A stretch of 64,000 nucleotides of DNA, from positions 1-64,000 of the forward strand of contig JAFGFI010000485.1 in the NCBI GenBank assembly GCA_016931185.1, written 5' to 3'. A program made the position numbers and the translations under genes. The stretch comes from Anaerolineae bacterium (GTDB lineage Bacteria; Chloroflexota; Anaerolineae; B4-G1; SLSP01). Below the pieces are notes generated by a model. That model did not search any database. It was not told where the DNA came from and saw only the letters and a list, made by a program, of their open reading frames with translations. Every line of letters begins with the position of its first letter. Within the stretch, counting starts at the first letter, position 1. Shown here one piece after another: positions 1 through 8,020 of this stretch.

Positions 1-257
1 ACGCGCTGCCCGCCGAGGCGGAAGGCGTAATCGGGCGCCTTCGTCGCGCCGCCCACCTTCACCGCCGCCTCGTGGACGACCTGCTTGTACTTCTCACTCG
101 CGCCCTTCTGATTGTACACGTCCCAGCCCAGCGCGGCAAAGAACGGCGTGATAAACTCCTCGCGCACCTGCGCCTCGTTGTACTGCGCGGAACGGTAAGC
201 GTCCGCGTTATCTGCGAAACGTTGAATCAGATTTAAGACTGTTTGGGGGATGGGCAT
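1..257 (-). CDS. Eco57I/type IIG-like restriction-modification protein, N-terminal fragment (truncated by window edge)
   Basis: Manual minus-strand translation from the ATG at 257: MPIPQTVLNLIQRFADNADAYRSAQYNEAQVREEFITPFFAALGWDVYNQKGASEKYKQVVHEAAVKVGGATKAPDYAFRLGGQR; resembles the N-terminus of large Eco57I-type restriction/methylase proteins. Confidence 0.75.
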   Translation of the reverse strand, partial: MPIPQTVLNLIQRFADNADAYRSAQYNEAQVREEFITPFFAALGWDVYNQKGASEKYKQVVHEAAVKVGGATKAPDYAFRLGGQR

Positions 258-377
258 CAATAGCTCCCTTAAAAATTGCAAATTGGCAAATTTAAAATTG
301 GCAAATTGTGAAAACCCTTGAAAACTTGGTAGAGTTTCTAAACCCTGCCCACAACCAAGTTCTTTAATATAACCTAA

Positions 378-565
378 GTTGCTACCCGTGAATTTCTCTT
401 TTTCGCCCCTACGGGGCGAAAAAGAGAAGAGAAAAAAACACCCTTTTCTCTTTCACTACCACAAGGTAGCAACTCGCGTTAATATATTAACATAAATAGT
501 CCAAAATTGGTATTGGGGGTGTTTTTTCTCTTGTAGCCACGCTATGGATAGCGCGGCTATCACGT
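378..565. other. Nested inverted-repeat region (structured intergenic element)
   Basis: gttgctacc (378-386) / ggtagcaac (465-473) enclose a perfect 16-bp hairpin ttctctttttcgcccc-TAC-ggggcgaaaaagagaa (394-428); aagagaaaaaaacaccc (427-443) is complementary to gggtgttttttctctt (517-532); further near-palindrome tagccacgcta..tagcgcggcta at about 535-560. Confidence 0.7.
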
Positions 566-736
566 ATAAATAAACGGAACATTCTATTTTACCCATAGCA
601 AAAGTGTGGTATAGTTGGAAACGAGTTTAGAGAACTCAAGAAAGGACATAATTAAGCATACCTAATGCGCATTAAACCTACTGTTGATAAAGCCTCCTTT
701 ATCACAATACTGCACCGGTTATTAAAAGGCAATTGC

Positions 737-802
737 GGGAAACGGGAAACGTGAAACGTGATGATTGTTGAAATCACGTCTCACGTTTCCCGTTTCCCGT
801 TT
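737..802. repeat. Heptad-phase inverted repeat tract
   Basis: gggaaac|gggaaac|gtgaaac|gtgatga ... cacgtct|cacgttt|cccgttt|cccgttt; arms complementary with one mismatch. Confidence 0.85.
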
Positions 803-834
803 TAAAATCATTACCTAATTTAAGGAGATAAACT

Positions 835-1578
835 ATGAGTATCCGAGTTACAGTTTGGAACGAATTTCGTCACGAAAAGAGCCATAAGGCCGTTCAAGAA
901 GTGTATCCTGATGGGATTCACAACACGATTGCTAAGTTCTTAAAAGCAGCCGGATATGAGGTCGGCACCGCCACACTCGACGAACCGGAGCACGGGCTGA
1001 CCGATGAAGTCTTAGCCAACACCGATGTCCTGATCTGGTGGGGCCACATGGCCCACGGCGAAGTCAAGGATGAGATCGTGGACAAAGTACAGCAGCGCAT
1101 TCTCAATGGAATGGGCCTGATTGTCCTGCACTCCGCGCACTTCTCCAAGATTTTCCGCCGCATGATGGGCACGGCCTGCTCTCTCAAATGGCGCGAGATC
1201 GGCGAGCGTAACCGGCTGTGGGTTACAGCACCGGGACATCCCATCGTCGAGGGGTTGGGCGAATACTTCGAGATTCCCCATACCGAGATGTACGGTGAGT
1301 TCTTCGACATCCCGCAACCCGACGAATTGATCTTCATCAGTTGGTTCCAGGGCGGCGAGGTCTTCCGCAGCGGTGCGTGCTGGTACCGGGGCCGGGGCAA
1401 AATCTTCTACTTCCAGCCCGGTCATGAAACTTTCCCCATCTATTACCAGAAAGAAGTACAGCAGGTTCTCACCAACGCCGTGCAATGGTGCGCGCCCGTC
1501 AACGTTGTAGGATTCCGCGAGATGATGAAGGCCCCGCATCACCCCGAGCCATTGGAAAAAGTGGAAATCGAGGCGTAA
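835..1578 (+). CDS. ThuA-domain protein (trehalose utilization-like)
   Basis: 247-aa [28 protein letters not shown] typical of ThuA-like glutamine-amidotransferase-fold proteins; co-located with Gfo/Idh/MocA and TIM-barrel genes. Confidence 0.85.
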   Translation: MSIRVTVWNEFRHEKSHKAVQEVYPDGIHNTIAKFLKAAGYEVGTATLDEPEHGLTDEVLANTDVLIWWGHMAHGEVKDEIVDKVQQRILNGMGLIVLHSAHFSKIFRRMMGTACSLKWREIGERNRLWVTAPGHPIVEGLGEYFEIPHTEMYGEFFDIPQPDELIFISWFQGGEVFRSGACWYRGRGKIFYFQPGHETFPIYYQKEVQQVLTNAVQWCAPVNVVGFREMMKAPHHPEPLEKVEIEA

Positions 1579-1611
1579 AACGCGAAACGTAAGTAAGGAG
1601 AAACTATAGCT

Positions 1612-2685
1612 ATGTCAGTTACGCAAGATACGCTGCGCGTAGGGATTGTTGGACTGGGGATCGGTCGCCACCACCTGCGCGCGTACCAACAGATTCCGGG
1701 CGTTGAGATTGTCGCGGTGGCGGATACGAACCCGGCGCGGCTTGATGAATTCGGAAAAGCAAACGGCGTGCCCTATCTCTACGAAGATTACAACCCCCTG
1801 GTCGCCCGTGATGATCTGGATATTGTCAACGTCTGCACGCCCAATTTTCTCCATGCTCCTATCGCTATCGCAGCACTGGAAAGCGGCAAACACGTCCTGT
1901 GCGAAAAGCCCCTGGCCAGCACGCTCGCCGATGCCGAAGCGATGGTCGCTGCGGCGAAGAAGACCGGGCACGCTTTGCACGTCACCTTCAACCATCGCCA
2001 GCGCGGCGATGTGCAAGCTCTCAAAGCTTATATTGACCAGGGGGGACTCGGTCGCATCTATCACGCGAAAGCGTGGTGGCTGCGCCGCAACGGAATCCCC
2101 GGCATGGGCAGTTGGTTCACCAAGAAAGAGATGGCCGGTGGCGGCCCACTCATTGACCTGGGCGTCCACATGCTGGATATGGCCCTTTACTTGATGGGCG
2201 AGCCCCAGGCGCGGACGGTCAGCGCGACCACCTATGCCGAACTCGGCACCCGTGGGCGCGGCAGCAGCGGCGCGAAGAAGCAGATGATCGGTATGGGGTA
2301 CGAAGTGGAAGACCTGGCAAGCGCGTTCATCCGCGTGGATGGCAATGCCACCCTGCTCCTGGAGACCAGTTGGGCCACCTACCGCGAGAATAATGACAAC
2401 TTCGGTGTTATTTTCTATGGCACCGAGGGGGGAGCGAAGATCGAGGTCGTCAACTACGTGCAAGGCGATACCCTGGATTTCTACACCGACATTGCCGGTG
2501 TTCCCGGTGATATCCATCCTCATGTGGGTAAAGGCGAAGGGCACCTCGCGGTCATTCAACATTTCGTCGAGCGCATCCAGAACGGCGATTGGGCGGATTT
2601 GGACGGCAGTGAGGGCCTGTCCCGCGCGCAGATTATCGACGCCTGTTACCGCTCGGCGGAAGAGAAGCGCGAAATTGTGTTGTAG
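1612..2685 (+). CDS. Gfo/Idh/MocA family oxidoreductase
   Basis: N-terminal Rossmann VGIVGLGIGRHHLRAYQQIPGVEIVAVAD; CEKPLA motif; GGGPLIDLGVHMLDMALYLMG. Confidence 0.93.
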   Translation: MSVTQDTLRVGIVGLGIGRHHLRAYQQIPGVEIVAVADTNPARLDEFGKANGVPYLYEDYNPLVARDDLDIVNVCTPNFLHAPIAIAALESGKHVLCEKPLASTLADAEAMVAAAKKTGHALHVTFNHRQRGDVQALKAYIDQGGLGRIYHAKAWWLRRNGIPGMGSWFTKKEMAGGGPLIDLGVHMLDMALYLMGEPQARTVSATTYAELGTRGRGSSGAKKQMIGMGYEVEDLASAFIRVDGNATLLLETSWATYRENNDNFGVIFYGTEGGAKIEVVNYVQGDTLDFYTDIAGVPGDIHPHVGKGEGHLAVIQHFVERIQNGDWADLDGSEGLSRAQIIDACYRSAEEKREIVL

Positions 2686-2715
2686 AACGTGAGCAACCCA
2701 CGGTTGCTTGTACAA

Positions 2716-2759
2716 TGCGTGATGCGTGATGAATGACGTTTCACGTTTTACGCATCAAC
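2716..2759. repeat. Heptad-phase repeat tract
   Basis: tgcgtga|tgcgtga|tgaatga|cgtttca|cgtttta|cgcatca. Confidence 0.75.
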
Positions 2760-2780
2760 TATTTGTAATCACTATTATTT

Positions 2781-3545
2781 TTGGAGGGTAGAATGTTACC
2801 TGTCGGTTTACAACTGTATTCAGTACGAGAATATGCGCAAGATGATTTCGAAGGGACGGTTCGCAAAGTAGCAGCAATGGGCTACGCGGGTGTGGAACCT
2901 GCCGGTTTCCCCGGCACCACCCCGGAAGCTGCCGGGAAGCTCTTCAAAGAACTGGGACTGGTCGCGCCGAGCGCGCACACCGCGCTCCCCCTGGGCGATC
3001 AGAAAAATGAAGTTTTGGATGCAATGCAGGCCATTGGTTGCCCGCGTATTATCTCCGGCAAGGGGCCGGCAGATTTTGAGACAATGGACAAGACCAAAGC
3101 CGCTTGCGATCTTTTCAACGAGGCCAACCAGGTCGCGCGGGCCAATGGAATGATGTTCGGTATCCACAACCACTGGTGGGAGTATCAGAAGTTAGAAGAT
3201 CGCTACATCTACCAGATTATGCTAGAGTTGCTCGATCCGGCGATCTTTTTCGAACTAGATACTTATTGGATTCAAACTGCCGGCGTTGACCCGGCCCAGA
3301 TCGCCAGGGAAATGGGCACGCGCGCGCCGTTCCTGCACATCAAGGACGGGCCATGCGTCAAGAGCGAGCCAATGACGGCGGCCGGCGACGGTGTGATGAA
3401 TTTCCCCGCCATCGTCGAGGCCGGCAGACCTCACACCGAATGGCTCATCGTGGAACTGGATCGCTGCGCCACCGATATGATGGCGGCAGTGGAAAAAAGC
3501 TACCGGTATTTGGTGCAGTCAGGGCTGGGCAAAGGGAATAAGTAG
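2781..3545 (+). CDS. Sugar phosphate isomerase/epimerase (xylose isomerase-like TIM barrel)
   Basis: MLPVGLQLYSVREYAQDDFEGTVRKVAAMGYAGVEPAGF; ..FELDTYWIQTAGVDP..LHIKDG.. Confidence 0.9.
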   Translation: MEGRMLPVGLQLYSVREYAQDDFEGTVRKVAAMGYAGVEPAGFPGTTPEAAGKLFKELGLVAPSAHTALPLGDQKNEVLDAMQAIGCPRIISGKGPADFETMDKTKAACDLFNEANQVARANGMMFGIHNHWWEYQKLEDRYIYQIMLELLDPAIFFELDTYWIQTAGVDPAQIAREMGTRAPFLHIKDGPCVKSEPMTAAGDGVMNFPAIVEAGRPHTEWLIVELDRCATDMMAAVEKSYRYLVQSGLGKGNK

Positions 3546-3554
3546 AATCAAGGT

Positions 3555-3597
3555 GTTAAAAAAACCCGGCTTCTCAGAAGAAGCCGGGTTTTTTAAC
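3555..3597. terminator. Bidirectional intrinsic terminator between convergent genes
   Basis: gttaaaaaaacccggcttct-cag-aagaagccgggttttttaac. Confidence 0.9.
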
Positions 3598-3600
3598 GCT

Positions 3601-4800
3601 TTATTTGTAGACAACGTCTATTTGTCTCTTTGTCTTCGCCGACTCCACAATGGCCGCCGCGACGCAATCCGCGCGATAGCCATCTTCAAAGGTTGCGCCA
3701 TAAGGCCCAACATCCTTATCATTAACGATACAATCGAGGAAGTGAGTCAACTCATGGACAAAGCTGTGTTCCCAGCCGATCATGTGCCCTTGCGGCCACC
3801 AGTTTGACCACCAGGGATGATAAGGTTCGCTGACTAAAACGTGCGTGAATCCCTGGGTCTCCTTGCGCCCCCCCTCTACCCAGTAAACATCCAGCTCGTT
3901 CAGCCGCTCCAAATCGAAGACGATACTGCCCTTCTCGCCGTTGATCTCAATCACCTCGTGATTCTTGCGCCCCGCGGCAAAGCGCGTTGCTTCCAGCGTG
4001 CCAATCGCACCACCTTCAAAAGCAACGGTCGAGACAAAGGCGTCATCAATATCCACCGATGCCATCGTGCCATCGGGCAGCGGGCGTTCCTTGATGAAGG
4101 TGCGCGTCATCGCGCTCACGCTCTCAATCTCCCCTACCAGGAAGCGGCCTAGATCGATAATGTGCGAGCCGAGATCGCCGATACTCCCTCCGCCGGCCTC
4201 CGCTTTATTTAAACGCCAGACCATCGGGGTGTCGTAGTGAGGCATCACCCACTCTTGGAGGTAGACGGCGCGGTAGTGATAGATACGTCCTAGCGCGCCG
4301 CTTTCGATTAACTCGCGGGCCTGGCGAATTGCCGGTACAAAACGGTAGTTGAAGGCCACCATGTGCTTAACGCCCGCCTTCTCCACCGCTTCCCACATCG
4401 TTTTCGATTCCTCCGGCGAGCGGCCCAGGGGCTTCTCGCAAAAGATGTGTTTACCCGCCTGCGCCGCCGCGATACTCGGTTCGGCGTGGATGTAGTTAGG
4501 CGCGCCGTTGTCGAAAATCTGTACGGCTTCATCCTCCAACATCTCGCGCCAATCCGTGTAATATTTGGCATAGCCATAACGCCTGGCCGCTTCGGCCACC
4601 GCCTCTTCATTGCGCCCACAAATCGCCGCCAACACCGGCACTGCAGGCGGAGGATACATCATATAAGGGATTTTCTTATATGCATTACTGTGTGCCTTGC
4701 CCATAAAGGCATAACCCAACATTCCAACGCCAACCCTCGGGGCTTCTCCCTCTGCCCTGGCGCCGGCCATTGTTGTAAAACCACCACTTTCACTGCTCAT
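3601..4800 (-). CDS. Gfo/Idh/MocA family oxidoreductase
   Basis: ORF 3601..4851; likely start at 4800 (MSSESGG) because the upstream part (MKIEFVIRNSLF) reads through a heptad repeat; GVGMLGYAFMGKAHSNAYKKIPYM, CEKPLGRSPEES, GGGSIGDLGSHIIDLGRFLVG. Confidence 0.92.
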   Translation of the reverse strand: MSSESGGFTTMAGARAEGEAPRVGVGMLGYAFMGKAHSNAYKKIPYMMYPPPAVPVLAAICGRNEEAVAEAARRYGYAKYYTDWREMLEDEAVQIFDNGAPNYIHAEPSIAAAQAGKHIFCEKPLGRSPEESKTMWEAVEKAGVKHMVAFNYRFVPAIRQARELIESGALGRIYHYRAVYLQEWVMPHYDTPMVWRLNKAEAGGGSIGDLGSHIIDLGRFLVGEIESVSAMTRTFIKERPLPDGTMASVDIDDAFVSTVAFEGGAIGTLEATRFAAGRKNHEVIEINGEKGSIVFDLERLNELDVYWVEGGRKETQGFTHVLVSEPYHPWWSNWWPQGHMIGWEHSFVHELTHFLDCIVNDKDVGPYGATFEDGYRADCVAAAIVESAKTKRQIDVVYK

Positions 4801-4820
4801 AAATGCCTCCCTTGAAAATA

Positions 4821-4922
4821 GCGAATTACGAATTACGAATTCAATTTTCATCCTACTGCTGGTGAACGCACCGCGTTAATGATGAATTCCCTTGAAAATC
4901 GCAAATTGGCAAATTGCAAAAC
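4821..4922. repeat. Heptad-phase repeat tracts (two sub-blocks)
   Basis: gcgaatt|acgaatt|acgaatt|caatttt and cttgaaaatcgcaaattggcaaattgcaaaac. Confidence 0.7.
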
Positions 4923-4941
4923 TCCTAACTCGCTGGTTCGC

Positions 4942-5940
4942 TCACTCGTTCGCAAAGGCGGCATCGAAGGCCACTGCCGACGGCGCGAAGTCTTGCTTAC
5001 GGATCATCGCCAGGGCCTCTGGCGCGCCATAGTCGCGATCCATGCCGCTGTCTTCCCACTCAATAGAGAGCGGGCCTTGATATCCGATGCGATTCAACGC
5101 GCGGACGATGGGATCCCAGCGCACTTCCCCGCGCCCCGGTGAAACGAAATCCCATCCCCGGCGCGGATCGCCGAAATCCAGGTGGGAGGATAAAATGCTG
5201 TTGCGCCCGGTCAGGTTCACGCGGGAATCCTTGACATGGACGTGGAAAATGCGATCCGGGAAAGCCTCAATCAATTCCACCGGGTCAATAAATTGGTGGA
5301 TCAGATGGCTGGGATCGAAGTTGATACCAAACGCGGGGTGGCCGTTCACGGCCTTGAGCGCGCGCTCAAACGTAATAATATCATAGGCGATCTCCGTCGG
5401 GTGTACCTCCAGTGCAAACTTCACCCCCTCGGCCTGGAAGGCATCAAAAACAGGCGTCCAACGAGCTGCAAAGTCCACATACCCGGCGTCAATATCGGCC
5501 TGGCCGGTGGGGGGGAAGAAGTAGAGTTTGGCCCACACACTGCTGCCCGTGAAGCCGTTGACCACATTCACACCGAACAGCTTGGCGGCTTTGGCCGTCA
5601 ATTTGACTTCCTCTGCACAGCGCCGGCGCACCCCTTCTGGCTCACCATCACCCCAAAGTCGCGGCGGCAAGATACCCTTATGCCGCTCATCAATGGGATC
5701 ACACACACACTGTCCGACCAGGTGTGTACTGATAGCAAAACTCTTAAGGCCATACTTTTCCAGCAAGTCACGCCTCTCGCGCACATAACTGTCACTTTCC
5801 AGCGCTTTATCCACCTCAAAGTGATCGCCCCAGCAGGCCAATTCCAGGCCATCAAAGCCCCACGCGCTCACTTTCTGCGCAAGTGTTTCCAGGGGCAAAT
5901 CGGCCCATTGTCCGGTAAAAAGTGTAATCGGTCGTCCCAT
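4942..5940 (-). CDS. Sugar phosphate isomerase/epimerase (TIM barrel)
   Basis: [43 protein letters not shown]...[17 protein letters not shown]...HVHVKDS. Confidence 0.9.
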   Translation of the reverse strand: MGRPITLFTGQWADLPLETLAQKVSAWGFDGLELACWGDHFEVDKALESDSYVRERRDLLEKYGLKSFAISTHLVGQCVCDPIDERHKGILPPRLWGDGEPEGVRRRCAEEVKLTAKAAKLFGVNVVNGFTGSSVWAKLYFFPPTGQADIDAGYVDFAARWTPVFDAFQAEGVKFALEVHPTEIAYDIITFERALKAVNGHPAFGINFDPSHLIHQFIDPVELIEAFPDRIFHVHVKDSRVNLTGRNSILSSHLDFGDPRRGWDFVSPGRGEVRWDPIVRALNRIGYQGPLSIEWEDSGMDRDYGAPEALAMIRKQDFAPSAVAFDAAFANE

Positions 5941-6088
5941 AATGCTTGACTCCTTTCGTCAATTATGAAAGTTATTAAATTTCGCCGTCATGGCATAGAG
6001 GAAAAAATCACAAAACTATCAATCGCGAAATCGGCAAATTGCAAAATTTGGACCTGACTCCGTACTGCATATATCATTATACCATTTT

Positions 6089-6985
6089 TCATCCAGACTC
6101 GTAATGATAAAATTGCGTCACCGGCTCAAGTGGCACTTCGGGATAGATTTGTTGAGGCTTGGGAGGCATCGAGTTGTAGACCCAATCTATTTTGACACTG
6201 CCACAGGGTAGACCGCCAAAGCGCCGGATGCCCTCAAATGTTCCTCGCAGAAGCACATCTTCCATCGTCAATGCCATTCCAAATACCGCCATCGGGATAC
6301 CGGCAGGAATTGCCTTGAGATCATCACCAAACACGGCTGCGGAGAAGATTACCCGCTCGCGCCCTACAGTTTGTGCCTGGATTACCGGCACGATGACCGG
6401 ATAGCCATCTGTGTCGATATAGGCCAGAAATTTTAACGTGTCGAGTTTATTCATCAGTTGGCGCGTCCACACATTCAAGACCGGCGGCGACGTTCGTTGG
6501 CGCGCCCACCCCTGGGTTACCCACTTCGCCGCCAGGGTCTGTACCGCGGCAAAGATCACGTGTGCCATCGGCAAAGTCTGCCGCCCGGAGTGAGAAAGCA
6601 GGTCCATATAGTAGACGGTATGTACGCCGAAGTAGGCATTATAGCGGAACATCGGCTCATTGTTGTAGCGCTCATAGTCCGGCCCTTGTTGGGTGGTATG
6701 GGTAAAGGTCGCCTTGCCCCGCCAAAATTCTTTGTCCATCGTCATAATAAGAAAACCCGTTTTGGGATTTTGATGGACGAGGTGCTTGCTCAAGCCCTCG
6801 GTAAACTGTCCCCAGACCATTTTTGTAGCATCACCGGCTTGCAACGATGCAATCAACGTCAAATGGGGCAGCCCGACCTCATTGACCGTTGCCAACAACC
6901 CGACTTTCATCGTGGGACGGAAAGCCTCTATATCGACTGTGGAAAATGCAGTATACGGTTGGTCAGTCATCCTACCTCCAATCAC
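6089..6985 (-). CDS. Pyridoxamine 5'-phosphate oxidase-like split-barrel FMN-binding protein
   Basis: FRPTMKVGLLATVNEVGLPHLTLIASLQAGDATKMVWGQFTEG...NPKTGFLIMTMDKEFWRGKATF; ORF overlaps the 3' end of the upstream activase ORF (alternative start MTDQ at 6970). Confidence 0.65.
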   Translation of the reverse strand: MIGGRMTDQPYTAFSTVDIEAFRPTMKVGLLATVNEVGLPHLTLIASLQAGDATKMVWGQFTEGLSKHLVHQNPKTGFLIMTMDKEFWRGKATFTHTTQQGPDYERYNNEPMFRYNAYFGVHTVYYMDLLSHSGRQTLPMAHVIFAAVQTLAAKWVTQGWARQRTSPPVLNVWTRQLMNKLDTLKFLAYIDTDGYPVIVPVIQAQTVGRERVIFSAAVFGDDLKAIPAGIPMAVFGMALTMEDVLLRGTFEGIRRFGGLPCGSVKIDWVYNSMPPKPQQIYPEVPLEPVTQFYHYESG

Positions 6986-7986
6986 TTTGTCATTTGATCA
7001 CTTTGTCCCCTCGTCGCCCCAGTTGCCAGCACACTATCGGGGGGAACGCCTGAAGCTTTAGCAACGGTCTCTAATGCGGAGAGTTCCCCCGCCGTCATCA
7101 GCGGCATACCGGCAAAAGGCCAGGTCAGTCCCAGGCGACGATACTTATCACGGCAGAGATTGTTAAACGCGCATAATTCCCAACGCTGCACCCATCCATC
7201 CAGGTTAGCGGCGATAAACGCACCTATATGCGTTAGATTCTCACCGGTGGCCGTCGCTCCTGGGATAAGGGGCGTGCGGATCCATAATTTCAGATCAGGA
7301 GCATCATTTTTGATATAATCACGAATGAAACACAAGTTATCCAAAATACGCGCGTTGGATTGCCCTGTGAATAGCTGGTGCTGCACCGGGTCCATCAACT
7401 TAAGGTCAAACAGTACCAGATCAACATACGGCAACAGGGTTTCGAGTACAGTTTGTGAACACAATCCACACGTATCCAGCGCGGTTGGTACCCCGGCGGC
7501 CCGCATCTCGGCCAGGAACGCTGCCACAAAGCCGGGTTGTGCCGCCGGTTCACCTCCCGAGACGGTCACGCCACCGCCGGAAGTCTCAAAATAGACGCAA
7601 TCCTTGAGAACCTCGCCCACCAGCCACGCGACATCCACCTGTCGTCCCAGTAATTCCATCGCCTGGGTCGGACACGCTTCAGCACATACCCCGCAACCGG
7701 TACAACACGTCCGGTCAATCACAATGCCCGCGCCAGTCATTCTCAAACAGCCCCTAGGACAGGCCGCCACACAAGTTTGACAACCCATACAGCGCTGCTC
7801 AAGCCATTGCACCTGGGGATATGGCGCAATACTCTCCGGGTTATGGCACCATGCACAACTCAGGGGACACCCTTTAAAGAAAACTGTCGTGCGAATTCCC
7901 GGTCCATCCTCCGTAGACAGCCGCTGAAGATGCAAAATACGCCCCAGAAGATTTTCAGCATGTGATGTCATAGTTCTCAAACGCAA
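6982..7986 (-). CDS. Glycyl-radical enzyme activating protein (radical SAM, with 2x[4Fe-4S] ferredoxin insert)
   Basis: FFKGCPLSCAWCHNPES (CxxxCxxC), CMGCQTCVAACPRGC and CCTGCGVCAEACP; SGGEPAAQPGF. Confidence 0.93.
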   Translation of the reverse strand: MRLRTMTSHAENLLGRILHLQRLSTEDGPGIRTTVFFKGCPLSCAWCHNPESIAPYPQVQWLEQRCMGCQTCVAACPRGCLRMTGAGIVIDRTCCTGCGVCAEACPTQAMELLGRQVDVAWLVGEVLKDCVYFETSGGGVTVSGGEPAAQPGFVAAFLAEMRAAGVPTALDTCGLCSQTVLETLLPYVDLVLFDLKLMDPVQHQLFTGQSNARILDNLCFIRDYIKNDAPDLKLWIRTPLIPGATATGENLTHIGAFIAANLDGWVQRWELCAFNNLCRDKYRRLGLTWPFAGMPLMTAGELSALETVAKASGVPPDSVLATGATRGQSDQMTK

Positions 7987-8020
7987 AATCGCAAATCACG
8001 GATTGCGAATTGCGGATACA

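Noticed and set aside
737-802. Simple rho-independent terminator interpretation of the heptad hairpins
   Set aside because: No consistent T-tract; same tracts occur upstream of genes, downstream of genes and inside CDSs, and the 7-bp phase is not a terminator property.
1615-2715. 366-aa minus-strand ORF antisense to the Gfo/Idh/MocA gene
   Set aside because: Composition looks like reverse translation of a high-GC CDS; the plus strand has clear family motifs.
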